NCBI RefSeq assembly: GCF_000218685.1
Contig: NW_006763291.1
Location: 3,351,443-3,415,442, forward strand
Direction: 5' to 3'
Origin: Serpula lacrymans var. lacrymans S7.9
Lineage: Eukaryota; Basidiomycota; Agaricomycetes; Boletales; Serpulaceae
Length of the DNA: 64,000 bases
Position numbers and translations under genes: made by a program. Shown in pieces: positions 32,023 to 43,611 of this stretch. Each line of letters starts with the position of its first letter. The first letter of the stretch is position 1. The notes under the pieces were generated by a model, which saw nothing but the letters and a program-made list of their open reading frames with translations, ran no database searches and was not told the DNA's origin.

Positions 32023-33975
32023 ATGTGTTTGCCTTTAACTATATGTGATGCACTAGATTAACACTAGTCAGTGAAGTGAAAATATGGCAGTAATTGTAAA
32101 GGGGTATTGTATTGTATATTCGACAAGCAGTCGTGAAAGGATTCATCAATACAGTCGAGTCATAACGCGAACAAGGTGTCAAGCAAATGTGTAAACAGTC
32201 TTCTGCGACAAACATATTTTTTACGAAGGAGAGCTCTCACCCTCAACAGCATTCATAAAAGAAAACAAAAACACTGAAAGGATGATTTAGGAAGACACAG
32301 GTTATATCAAAGACGAAAGACACCACATGACCCATACCAAACCAACAAGCCCCGCACTCGACGGTGCTGACCAGCGCATACCAGCACCATCCACCAGCGG
32401 CGCGGCCTGTAAGATAGTCTGATTGAGACAGTCCAACAGCGTCGTATCGATGCCAGAAGGCAGTGGCGAATCTGGTGCACTGGTGTCGTTGCTAAGCGTC
32501 GCCGAGTTGTTGTACCCATCAAGAGTGAGGACCACACTGCTCGCGCGATAATATTGCACCGCCTGTTCTGGTTCGGGCACCCCAGGCGCAGACTGGTTGA
32601 ATGGCACGGGAGAAGTAGAACTCGACGAGGAGAGAGATGAGGAGCAGTTAGAGTCTATGGATGTGAGGAGCGACGAGACGGTGCTGTTGTCCGAGAGGAG
32701 GTGGAATGTCGTGTTGGTGCTATTTGAGACGAAGGTGGCTTCTACCATGGGGCCACCTACGCGGCTGGTATTGGTGGAGTCACCGTACTATTTGAAAGGA
32801 CGGTAAGATTCATAGACATTGGTGAATAGAGGTGAACATACTTCTCTGTCTACGAGATATGCACCAGAATTTGCCCCTGCGCCGCCCCATATAACAGGCC
32901 AGAACCAGAAGGGAAAGCCACGGCCAGTAACACCCCGACCTGATATTCCAGGATATCCACTTCCATATGTCCTGGATGTCAGAAAAGCAAGACATCGTGT
33001 GAGTATTCAAGACGAACGCGAGATACATGGAGTGTATAGTTACCGTGTACCGACGACTTGCTGTCTCGTCCCCCCTCCAGCGGTACGACCTGAGAATAGC
33101 TGTCCCGATGGAATCGTGATGGACTTGCCGCCGCCTGCACCATAAGACGTCGCTGAAGACTTTCCACTGGCTGAGCTTCCGCTCAGAGGAACACTACTGG
33201 TGCGTCCCGCCGTTCCACCGGTGCTTCCTCCGCTACTGCCTTTGCTTCCCGATCCGCTGCTGGTCCCTCCTGACTCCCCGCCTGAACTAGAGCTTCCGCC
33301 TCCACCACGACCGCCACCTCCGCCCCCTTTGCGACGAGCAAGAGTTTGCAATTTGGGCGTAATGAAAGGTACATACATGGCGTGGTGTGGGATGAGTCGA
33401 TGATGTTACGAGACACAAATCCAATTCCGTGTTATAGCTTTATATATGGATAGTGATCCGTACCTCAAAGCTGTGTTTGTCGCAAAGTGCACATGTGACA
33501 ATATATTTGGAGGCTGTTGACGCTGTGTCTAGGTTTCTAGAAGACCCGTAACCTTACCTTTAGCTTCCAGGATATTGTTTAGCACAGCCACCCCGAAACA
33601 CACGTCATGTGGGCGCGAGTGCTTTTCTGTTAGAACTTTTGCTTTGCACAGCCAACACGCGTACAATGTAGACTATCGCGACATAGTTGAGGCCTGTAAC
33701 ATCAGGTGAGAAATAATGCATCTGGCTCACTTCTTGCTTTTGAGGATCGTCAAAACTGAAACCGTGCAGTACAATAGACAATAGTGGCTCATTCGAATAA
33801 GTGAGTAGACTTTTCAGTCAAAATTCAGTTCATTATCCTGATACTAAAGCTATCACTAGTAATGGTACCATGAGTAAGGCACCACGGTGCTGGCACAAGT
33901 CATGCTGTCGTGCTATGGGGTACTTACAAGTTACCATCACAGGCGCTTGGTTGCATGCCGATGCTGTCAATGTAC
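32023..33975. repeat. Segmental duplication, copy 2
   Basis: Same orientation as 13368-15352. Exons are nearly identical. Differences include a 72-bp contraction of the Gly/Ser region and small indels in the flanks. Confidence 0.85.
32302..33378 (-). CDS. Gly/Ser-rich GPI-anchored surface protein, copy 2
   Basis: Exons 33044-33378, 32842-32971 and 32302-32787 use the same splice sites as copy 1 and give about 316 residues. The conserved block (GSGYPGISGRGVTGRGFPF), the NTTF..SDNSTVSSLL region and the C-terminal hydrophobic GPI signal are all kept. The Gly/Ser region is 24 residues shorter because one 72-bp repeat unit is missing. The second intron has the better donor GTATGT (copy 1 has GTATGC). 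Both copies look functional. Role in the cell wall or on the surface is inferred from the anchor signal only. Confidence 0.75.
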
Positions 33976-35633
33976 GGCAACCAGATGTCAGTAAACCTAC
34001 CAAAAGCACTGGACCGGCGTTTTCGATCCGATTAGATGCGACCTGGGGACAGATGCTACTGTTACACCGATCATAGTATAGCAGTTGACCTTCTGCACCC
34101 ATCAGGAATTCCTTCCGCTCAAGGTGTTGAATACGATTTTTATCAACAAGGAAGATCGGTTTGGACGCAGGCACGTCGCTTTCCTTGTGCAGGAAATTTC
34201 TCGAAGGACTCCATCAGAATACTGGCAGTGTAATATAGGAACTCGATCTCCATCGGGTACGTTTATACGGCACTGGCATAGAGTCTAGAAAATTAACCAG
34301 AAATATAAATGTAGTGTCCTTACCTGTCCTGAAAAATACATCGGAGCGGTCATGGTCGACTTTCGAATTTCTGGGACCTGGACACGCGAGTTGGATACCG
34401 CTAACCTTCATTATTTAGCGTTTCTTGTCGCGCGGAAAGCATGTGGTATTACCATGAATTAAGTGCTGCAATCGTGCTTGGGGCATTCATGGGGGTGAAT
34501 AGTAGGCTAGGGACGCGGCTCGTACTCAAAAGCGGTGCTGTCCTTGTCCCTTATTGTGACATATGCAACATGGATCAGAAAGCCATCTCGAAGAGGGAAA
34601 CGGTATGGGAAGTTATGGTAACACATGACCTGAACGTCCACCCGGCGAAGAAATACCGAACAGGCTTGATTTATGAAGACTAAAATCCACCGTGGAATAA
34701 GCTTGGAAAGAAAATTCTACCACCAATATGTGGTTGTACGTGGTACAGATGTGCATCCCTGCAACGCGGCGAGAAAGAAGATCAAACAAATGCGTACATT
34801 GTTGGTTCGGTATGTCCCATCTTTAGAGCACCCTGGTCTTCTCTGATTTTATGTGAAGTTACAGATATGAAACCTATCAGTCTGCAACGAGCTTGATGTT
34901 CTATACAACTGTCACTGTGTTGTCTGTGCTAGGAAACAGATCCTGCAATAAACGACTGTATAGGTGCGTGAAATAAATTGGTGCACATGCGTGTCCGGGA
35001 TAGGGACGCTAGATTCTGAGATAGAGCTATGGTGGCTTCAAAGCTCTATATGGCAGGCCAGCCCAAAATAGGCCCCTGATACACCAGCTGAGAGCCCTCA
35101 CTCGCGCTGTCAACCATGTCAATTCGCAGTGATTCAGCAGCAAGCTTTTTCGTAAGGGAGAAAACCAGAGCCAGAGTTGAAAGGGTGAGCGATAGCTCAC
35201 AGTATAGTGGGAGTCTGAAGACTGTGAGTAGTTAGATGGGAGACGGAAATAAGACTTACAAGTAGCAATGGACCATTGTCGAACACTTATCAGGAAGAAG
35301 TCACGTCCATCTCTCAGTAGAAGTCTCAACCAACACCTGCATGACACAAATAAATACTGTGTCGCTCGAAGTCGTCTGAACCGATTCGTTCGTGCTCTAA
35401 GGAGACGCCCTAGCTGGTGGTAGTTGCAGTGAGATATAAATATCCAGAGATGCTGCAAAGTAGCGAACCTTTGAGGATAGTGCGGAGAATATGGAGGAAG
35501 AGTGTAGTTTGCACCCACAAAATCTTCTGACCTGGTATGCACCCGATTCAATGGGACTCTCGTGGCTCACCCCCCACAAGAATGTATGGACAAAGCACAC
35601 CTGCACGAGCGACGTACAAACCAGGAGGCCTTC
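33976..35633. other. Spacer, no gene seen
   Basis: A minus-strand frame at 35027-35551 and short plus-strand frames are present, but their composition and lack of joinable exons do not support a gene. Confidence 0.35.
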
Positions 35634-36089
35634 CACAGCAAGCATAACCAACTTTTGTCACACCCAAAATCAATGAAAAAGTCTGAAAGTAGTCAAAATG
35701 TTTAATTGCATTTTGGACCTACAAGACTTTATCAGAATAATGTATTTTTGTTAACATATTTCTACATATTAGAGTATATTTGCTGTGATATATATCAGCG
35801 TTTTTCATTAACAAGGTGGAAATTGAACACACCATTTGCCAAAGTGTTGCTGACGTGGATATGATTATAACTCCGCCGAATTATGCCAAGTGTACCGCCG
35901 CGCGCCCCAACTGCAATTATCAATGTTGGGCAACCCTTGAGCTCGTTGTTCGCGTTGATCGCATCCCTAGTGGATTCACGTCGAACGGGGGGACAAATAC
36001 TTCACATGATGACGCCTCTTCCCTGTCACCGTCATCACAGACTTCTGCCTTAAGAGAGCTGGCTCTCCTGCTTCAAGATCCAACCCACT

Positions 36090-36370
36090 ATGACTTCTCA
36101 CCATGGCGACAACTACATGCCCTCTGAATTCAAAAACACACCTCCAGACCTTCTAGAGGAATACACCAGGACTCTTCCACCTGGCTCTGTTGACTATTTC
36201 TCGGCCTTTGGTGTTGGTGATGATACCAAGTTTGTCTATAGCCCTCATCCACCCACCCCGCCTACTCCTCCTTCTAATCCACTAGCTCTTTTCACTCTCG
36301 AGTCGCCTTCACCTACCGCAATACCTCCTGGCTCTCATTCGGAGCCCCCGGTGTCGATGATGAGAACTGC
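36090..36370 (+). CDS. Unknown ORF beside repeat C
   Basis: About 94 codons of protein-like composition (EFKNTPPDLLEEYTRTLPPG, then a run PHPPTPPTPPSNP), running into repeat C at SMMRTAV. An upstream overlapping frame (35816-36127, ending ALRELALLLQDPTHYDFSPW) may be its 5' part separated by a frameshift. The last about 20 bp are shared with the flank of repeat C copy 1, so this piece belongs to the same element as repeat C. It could be a Gag-like N-terminal fragment. Its strand is opposite to the ORF inside repeat C. Confidence 0.3.
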
Positions 36371-38165
36371 TGTTAGAAAACCACACACAAAAAACAAACT
36401 AACACACAATCCTCCCAGGTTCCACGGAACTTGTTTATGGGCTTTGCCTCCTAGAACAGTGGAGTGGTCTGGTTGTTTGTGGGGTGGTACGTATAAGGAT
36501 CCTTCAAAGTAAAACCCAGAGATGTATGGGTGTGGGTTTTGAGGAGGAGGGATAGTTGAATTTATAGAAAGATAGGGGCTTAGTGATGAGTATAGATGAG
36601 CACTACCTTGCTAATAGTAGCACAAGGTAGGTTTGAGAATGACGAGATAACAAGTTTCCCAGTGATAGCAGGCTCCTGACGCACAAACTGTAGTGCTCAG
36701 AAGGACTCTAATCGAAAGGGATGACAATGACTTCAAAAATGGGAAGTGATGATGACAGCAGTTAACAGTGGTAGAAGTGGGAAGTGTTGTGACCACACTG
36801 GATCACAAGTAGCAGAGTAGTGAACTTGAGAGTAGAGAAGAAGTCTGGATTGGAGTTCTTATTTTATTATTATTTACAATATAAAATACAGGGGTTTATA
36901 TAGTAAAAGAAAAGTAGGCTATGCACAGCATAGCTGTGCAAAAAGAATGAGAAAGAACATGAAGGAAGGAATGTATGCTGACAAATCCTGCGTAGGTAGT
37001 ACAGGATAAGATTGTCAAAAAAGGAAAAGAAAGGGATAGAACAATGAATGCTGTGAGTAATGTCACAGGTTTGTACAGCCATAAAGTAAAGTCCAATAGC
37101 AAAAAGAGAGCAGGAAAATCATGATGTCATGGGAAGATGCATCAAAAAAAGGGCAAGGCAAAACACTATCAGTATCAACACAGTTCCTTTATTGTCAGTC
37201 AGGCATTCTAAAAAATATGTGTCCATAAAAATGATTCAAAAATCAAAAATAATCGCACTGTAAATGAATGTTCTGCTGAAAAAAAAGAAACTGGAGCCAC
37301 CGGTCCACCACCTAGTCCAAATCCAACAGTTCCATGGCCTTACCAATGGACTGGTTGTGTTGGACCACCTGGTCAAACGAGGGAGGGAGAGGAGTAGTTC
37401 CAATTTGGAACAAGTGAGTCCCAGGCAGTGTGTGGTAGCTGTAGCTGTAGCGAAGACGATGGACAAAAGATAAGTGTACCCAAGTGAATGGGACAGCAAT
37501 GAACATGGGCGACGCAAGGGGATGAACCTTCTCCAGTGCAAAAACTACCCACCCACGCTCCAACCAGGCAAGACGAGCGACCGATGTTTTGATAGTATAT
37601 GATGGTAGATCGACTTCATAAAGATGGACCTGTTGCCCTATTTGGACCGGCCGCCGGGGCTTTGCTGATATCAGCAGTGGCACGTGGTAGTCAACGGATC
37701 GGCGACGGAAGCGGATAGGAAGTGGTGATATCAGAAATGGTGGGGGAGCAAAGAAGACGAGGAGGAGGAGGCTGGAGGTGACGAGGAGGTGAACTAAAAT
37801 GGGGATCCAGAAACGACCGTCGGGTGAGAATAAAAACGAGAGTAAGGGACCCATGGTGGGGCTAGGCAAAGGAAGGGAAGTGAAGGAAACGACAAAAGCG
37901 AGGGCGCAATGCAATGTGTAGCCAGTGGCGACGCGAAAATTTGCCAAAATGCAGAAATGCAGAAAGTACCAAATGGAAAAGCAAAGGTGAGCGCGACTGG
38001 TTTGCCTAATAGAGGTGGTGCTGATCAGCCACAAGTTCAAAAAGGGCAATATTAATTACTATTCCACGTGGCACTGTGCCTGTGTGGCGCAAAGGCGAGT
38101 CTTTTTGAATATTTGCTTCGTTATTGACACCTGTCCATGCTACCAATCAACTTTGGTGCATGACA
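36371..38165 (-). repeat. 1.8-kb repeat C, copy 2
   Basis: 1795 bp, inverted relative to copy 1 (16476-18281) and alignable along its whole length. It shows the same TGTCATG end (38165), internal TATATAAA, ORF and TTTTCTAACA end (36371). Beyond 36371 the flanking about 25 bp also match copy 1. Confidence 0.7.
37312..37854 (-). CDS. Unknown membrane protein encoded in repeat C (copy 2)
   Basis: 180 codons from an ATG in the same CCACCATGGG context as copy 1. Here the frame also runs upstream without a break to 38049 (245 codons). There is one transmembrane segment near residue 30, then a conserved soluble part. Eight residues differ from copy 1 (for example EV for DV in the LYDV motif) and length is unchanged. 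The retained length in two diverged copies is the main evidence that it is translated. Confidence 0.5.
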   Translation of the reverse strand: MGPLLSFLFSPDGRFWIPILVHLLVTSSLLLLVFFAPPPFLISPLPIRFRRRSVDYHVPLLISAKPRRPVQIGQQVHLYEVDLPSYTIKTSVARLAWLERGWVVFALEKVHPLASPMFIAVPFTWVHLSFVHRLRYSYSYHTLPGTHLFQIGTTPLPPSFDQVVQHNQSIGKAMELLDLD

Positions 38166-38753
38166 GCGGGGAGGAAGTCTAGCCGCACGTCAAAAAATCT
38201 CAGATTCAAGTACAAATGTGCTGACAAGTTGGGTGCTGTTGTCGATGGTGGACGAGATCGGGGCAATGAGCTGACTGGAAATGAATTGGTAGTGTTGGGA
38301 GAGTAGTGGTAGGTGTGCCGTAGCAATCTTGTGTCTATCGGGCATGGTGGTGGGCTGTTGTGGGTGAGCGAAGAATTACGCAGCCGCATGACTTGCCATT
38401 CGGCATGGTGGCTACTGCCGAGGGATATGGTACTAGGTGGGGCTTGATTCTGAACTCTACGCTTTCAATATATATCGCAGCAAATATACTCTATTCACAC
38501 AAAAATATAGTATTCATGGGAATATGTCAACAAAAATACATCATTTTGTAGGTCCAAAATGCAATCAAATATTTCAGCTACTTTCAGACTTTTCCATCAA
38601 TTATGAGTATGACAAAAGTTGGTTATGCTTGCTGTGTTCCCTATATGGGAATGTTATATAATCACATCTCATAACGGCCTAACCACGATATATGTGTTTT
38701 GCACTGAACTCCTTTCTCTGGCGTATCCATGAGAGTTTATATGTTCTTTGTCG

Positions 38754-41518
38754 ATGGCCGATATCATTGATATCTCGTCTTCAGAGTCACCCCCTCAAAA
38801 GAAAATGCGAACGCGCCAGCGCTCATCCAAAGCCGTGAAACATCGACCACGGGAGCCACCACGCCCAACCTTTGCCACAGGGCCCAATATTATTGAAATC
38901 ACTGACTCGGACGACGATGTCCCGCTCAAACGCGCCTTTAAGGGAAAACAAAGGGATGTTGCACCGGAAGTGGAGTCGTGGTCTGAAAATGCAGAAGCAG
39001 GGTCTTCCGGTGCTGAGGCGTTGTCATTTGGCTTACCGCATTCTAATTTGCTAGGAGATCCCGCTCTTCAAGCAGGGTCATCGTCGCCAGTGGCACAGAC
39101 CACACCCATTAAGCCTGCTGGTATACCCCTTTTCTTACCCAGTCCCGGTGACGACGACGAAGAAGAAAATCCTCGGATTCAACCTGAGCCATCCTCGGGT
39201 TCCAAACCAGCAACGGCAGCCGAAGGTATATTGGTAGCGCCTCCCGTCCCTCCACATCCCATTCCTCCCGTACCTGAGAAGGACCCCATGGACGGATATA
39301 TTGCTAGAGTGCTCGAAATTATACCCGATGTACAGCCAGCTCACGTGCTGTCGTTAGTTGAGAAATACATCCTCACTAAACCGGACAATATCGTGGAACT
39401 CATACTTCATTCGCTTTTTGAAGACCCTACATACCCCAAGATTGACAAGAAGGGCAAACGAAAAAGAAGTGAGGAAGATGAAGGTGGCGCCACACGAGGT
39501 TCACCCAAACTCAAGGTCGACTACGGACAGAAAGATAGAGAGTGTAAAGGTGGGCCGCATTATCTTGACATGGCATTGGTACGTATCTTTCTGAAGACAC
39601 ACTAAGAATCGAAGCATCAATGACTTAGTTTGCTGACTTTTGCTCGCCTATATCAAGGAGCAACTCCTGGTCGACTTCCCGTACATTCCCAAGCCTCACA
39701 TTCGAATGCAACTTATCTATAATAACACCCTATATGCGCCTACTTATTTGTTTCTTGCCGAAGAGAAGAAAGGCGAGCGTTTGCCCTACATAGTCAAGAC
39801 AGTGCCTTCTCGAATAAGTGGCAAAGGAAGAGCGAGACATGACCCCGAGTTCGAGCACGAAAGAGAATGGCTTCGACTTAAATTAGCGGACGATGCAGTT
39901 CAGAACGATGCTGCAGTCGCTGAACAGCTGAACGAAGACGAATGTGACGACGGTGGTGACGGTATTGAATGCGGATGCTGCTTTTCTTTATATGCATTTG
40001 TTCGTCTTCATCTGCATTCTACGCGAATATCGACTCACATCATATAATGTCCCAGGATAAGATGGTTCAATGTCCTGATGCTCATCTTTTCTGTAAGACG
40101 TGTATGACGTCGTATGCATCTACACTTCTAGGTGAACATAACCCCAAAATCGTCTGCATGGACCAGTCGGGTTGCAAGCTTGCGTTTCCGGACTCGGAAC
40201 TACAACGTTTTCTCACACCTAAGCTCATGGAGCTGTACGAACGGGTAAAACAGCGCAAGGAGATAGAGGCGGCAGGCCTGGAAAACCTTGAGGAGTGTCC
40301 GTTCTGCGAATACAAAGTAGTCATCGATAACGAGCAGGAAAGACTGTTTCATTGTGACAACGCAGACTGCGGCGCGGTCAGCTGCAGAGAATGTAAAAAA
40401 CTGGTGAGTGCAGTAGAATATTGATATAGATACGTCCTGGATTGAAGGTTGGCTGGCTCATAGGACCACCTACCAAAGAGCTGCAAGGGTATGTTGATCT
40501 ATTTCCACAATCAAAGCGAAAAAAAAAAGCTCAAACATCGTGGTTTTAGAAATGGAAGAAGACAAACATTTGAATGCTCAGCACGCAGTTGAGGAGGCTA
40601 TGAGTACGTGGTCAATCGAAGGTACTGCGACTAGCTTATTGATGCTACATTTTTTTCAGCTCGGGCCCTGATGCGAAACTGCCCCAAGTGCCAAAAAGGT
40701 TTGTACTCTCATTTCCTGGACACCAATACTGCAGTACTGAAAGCTCCCTTTTCGTGACCTAGGCTTCATCAAGGAAAACGGCGTATGTTTCGAATTTATG
40801 TTCATAATCATTACACTCAAACGGATGGAGCCAGTGCAATAAAATGACATGTCCTAATTGTCGTACTGTGTCGTGTTACATATGCCGTCAAATCATTCAA
40901 GGCTACGAGCATTTCGGAAACGTTCGTCTGTTTTTCTGATAATATACGTCATTACGAGCTTATCGTTTAATCTTATCATACTTAGCCTCCCCCTTATAGT
41001 GGTCGTGTTGACAAGAATAAATGTTCTCTCTGGGATCCTGTCGAACGGCGTCATGCAGAAGAGGTACTCTTTTTTCTCTCCCTGCACTCGCTCACCTTTT
41101 CACCATCTCGTTTTGGAAGGTTACCGAAGCTGCCAAACGCGCTATCGAAGAATACAAGCGAGAACATCCCGATGCAGACGAGAAAGACATCAAGGTCGAC
41201 CTACCACCTCCCGCTCCCGCTGTACCCCAACCGCCGCCTATGCTAGGATTTGGAGCCGTACCCCATTTTCATCATATCGCCATGCCTCCTTTTCATCATG
41301 GACATCCCCAACCCGGACATCCCCACCCTGGTTTTGGCCAACACATGATGGCCCATGCTCGAGCTGTTGCAGCTGCGCGAGTTCGGGCGGCAAACGTATA
41401 CGCGCCTGCAATTGAGGTAGATATAGGTATGGCTATGCGCAATCAGCAGAGACTAGTGCAGCGAGCCCCTCCCGTGTTACCCGCTATGCCGCGTAGACGT
41501 CGGAGGCGTGTAAAATAG
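38754..41518 (+). CDS. RBR-type E3 ubiquitin ligase, RNF216/TRIAD3-like
   Basis: Ten exons, all in phase: 38754-39578, 39658-39999, 40056-40403, 40464-40488, 40550-40603, 40660-40698, 40764-40783, 40835-40921, 40986-41063 and 41120-41518. They encode 738 residues. The N-terminal 270 residues are disordered, with two motifs like SUMO-interacting sites (ADIIDISSS, NIIEITDSD). RING1 starts at ECGCCF and continues through KMVQCPDAHLFCKTC. The in-between-RING is LEECPFCEYK..CDNADCGAVSCRECKKL. RING2 is RNCPKCQKGFIKENGCNKMT followed by CPNCRTVSCYIC; the catalytic Cys is expected to be that of NGC. The HAVEEAMTRALMR and GYEHF sequences around RING2 are typical of the RNF216 group. The C-terminus is Pro/His-rich. 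It should transfer ubiquitin through a Cys thioester; substrates are unknown. Confidence 0.9.
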
Positions 41519-41708
41519 TGAAAGTAATTGCAGGTGCAATTGCAGGCGACTCGTGGTTATTTATGGTTATGGTGATTATAATCTATTGTATTGAAAGGCC
41601 TTTTAGTATATCATGCATAATGTGTTAATTACCACAGGTTGACACAACTGACAATGTGGCGAGTACTAGTAGTTTCGTAGGTACTCTATGCTAAAGGCAA
41701 GCGAACAC

Positions 41709-43014
41709 TTAGACCTCTTGGTCGTCGTTCTCGAGCATGGTCTCTTGTGGTTTGATCACTAGGTTTTGACCGCTAACTTTATTCAGCTGAAGTTCTATGT
41801 AGGCTTCTCTCCAGGCCCGTAAACCTCTAGGTAGGACACGAGGTATCATTGGTTTGAGCACACCATGCTCAAGATAACCCTCCATGGCTAACCAGAAATC
41901 TCTGCTTGAATGATACGTATACGTACTGCAACGATGTCTCGCCAGCAATGGATATGGCCACTTACCTTGAACTCTGGATAGATGTGGGAAGCACCTTGAC
42001 AGCCCCACACTTCGACATGCTTCTTCAGAGCCACAGATGTCGTACTAGGATGGACTGACAAAGTGAGTACCAGTTTTGCACCAGGTTTCAGGATATGAAC
42101 TCCTTGCGCTCGAGTGTCTTCCAGGGAGATTGCATCGATGACATACGGAACTTCGCCTCCAACCACGTTGATAGTATCCGAATTGACGGTCGACGAGTTG
42201 CGATCGATAGTGGTGGTCGCTCCTAGAGATATGAGATGTGTAAAATGGGCTGGAGATGATGTCGTGAAGATTTCGAATCCGAAGAGCACTGCCAGCTGGA
42301 TAGCTAATGATAGAAACGCGTTGGCTCAGATATAGGGATGATGGTCCAAGATATCAGCCAACGGCGGAGCTTCCGCCGCGAACGACCAGTTTTTGGCCCT
42401 TGTAAAGGCCCCCTCTTGCAGACCAGGGAGGGGTGAGTCCTAAGCCTTGCAAATATAACGCCGCAGCTGCAGTCACGCAACCGAGTGGGATAAGTTGATA
42501 CATGGTCGTAACCAAGGCTGTCTGGAATCTACAAAAAGCAACTTCATCAATCAGTGAGTCCTTTTTCAAAAAATACAATTTATGACCTTCGAGGCTAAAT
42601 CAGCATCGGCTGTACAGTACTGTCGAAATCCTGCCTTGTCACCTTCGCTAGAATCGCCTTGAGAGTTGAGTTGGCCTTGAAAGAAAATTATATCTCCTAT
42701 TTTGAACTTGTCGACGTCCGCTGCGACCTGGGTAACTTCTCCAGCGATATCTGTTCCAAATACAGTCTGGAACTCGGATACAAATGAAGCCGTGTACGTC
42801 AAGGAATGCTATAGAGTCTAATCATCCTGGCCAGATAGTTAGAGATGGGGGCTAAAGACTGGAAATCCACTTTCCAATCGACGGGGTTTACCGCCGCTAA
42901 GTGTATTTTGACCCGATCCCGCCCGGATAGGGGCTGTGGAATAAAGCGAGATTTGATGTGCTGCTTCGCGTTTGAAACCTTGGCTACAGGGAGAACGAGG
43001 GAAGGTGAGAACAC
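41709..43014 (-). pseudogene. Medium-chain dehydrogenase/reductase (zinc-type ADH-like), damaged
   Basis: Several exons of an MDR oxidoreductase are clear: the N-terminal AAVNPVDWK (up to 42871), then 42587-42808 (FQTVFGTDIAGEVTQV), GLGLTPPW..LVVRGGSSAVG at about 42355-42545, FGFEIFTTSSPAHFTHLISL at about 42210-42290, and the C-terminal part to 41709. The first intron (42809-42870, with CTAAC branch site) is good. After that the frame must shift: one extra T between HVST and IPLGCVTAAA. The joins after GGSSAVG and after YPEFK also fail to match in phase. No ATG precedes the first exon in frame; the track of the frame begins at a GTG. Either it is a pseudogene or the sequence has errors. Intact relatives use NADPH to reduce alkenes or carbonyls, often as enoyl reductases. 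Confidence 0.6.
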
Positions 43015-43611
43015 GCTCTAGTACATATCTGAATAAGAACTCACACTCGTAGCCTAGTGCCAACTGAGACGGCACGACAAGTGATATTGTTGAGTGGAAC
43101 TGATGAATTCGGGTTTCGGGGTGACAACACATGGATGCTGTCCAGCGAAGAATATAAGAAGAAAGGCTGAGATGCTTTGTAAATTCGTATGGTTACGCCT
43201 TTGCTTGGGGACTGCGAGCGATCCTTCTGAGTCAGCGTTGGGATCCGGGTAAGTGTCCATCGAGGGCAAGGATGCAATCCCGGCATCAGCGGATATTGAT
43301 TCCTAAGTCGATCATTCAGAATGCTTCCACTTTTCTCCTTTGGTGGATGGGCGGCACTGAACTTGGCCTTCAAACTAGTACATTGCTATGCATATCTTGA
43401 TACTAGGGGCCCTCCATCCCATTATAGAAGTGGTGCATCACGGACAACCCCGGGTTACAGAATTGGAAGGTAAGTCAACAAACTACCATGTCTGTCGTTG
43501 CACTCATGATGAGACGGGCAACTCGCCCTTCGCGCCCAATAGGCGCTGGACTAGTATATAAATCACAGAACAACGACACCTCGCCGCTAAACCGTAATTG
43601 TGCTCGTTGAT
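43015..43611. other. Intergenic, no gene seen
   Basis: Lies between the divergent MDR remnant and the acidic protein gene; likely promoter DNA. Confidence 0.35.

Larger units (their letters stand above)
35634..38636. mobile_element. DNA transposon-like element with long inverted repeats (CACTA-like)
   Basis: The ends are inverted copies of each other for about 170 bp (35634-35808 and about 38459-38636), both starting CACAGCAAGCATAACCAAC read inwards. TTC lies immediately outside each end (35631-35633 and 38637-38639). A CAC.. terminus and a 3-bp duplication are the pattern of CACTA/EnSpm elements, including the fungal Plavaka group. No transposase is recognisable. The interior holds an unexplained plus-strand ORF and a full copy of repeat C, so this is a non-autonomous or eroded element that received an insertion. 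Confidence 0.65.

Noticed and set aside
35027..35551. Minus-strand frame of 174 codons, possible DUF6534-like exons (LLRARTNRFRR)
   Set aside because: Could not be joined to neighbouring exons, the similarity needs a frame change, and composition is not convincing.
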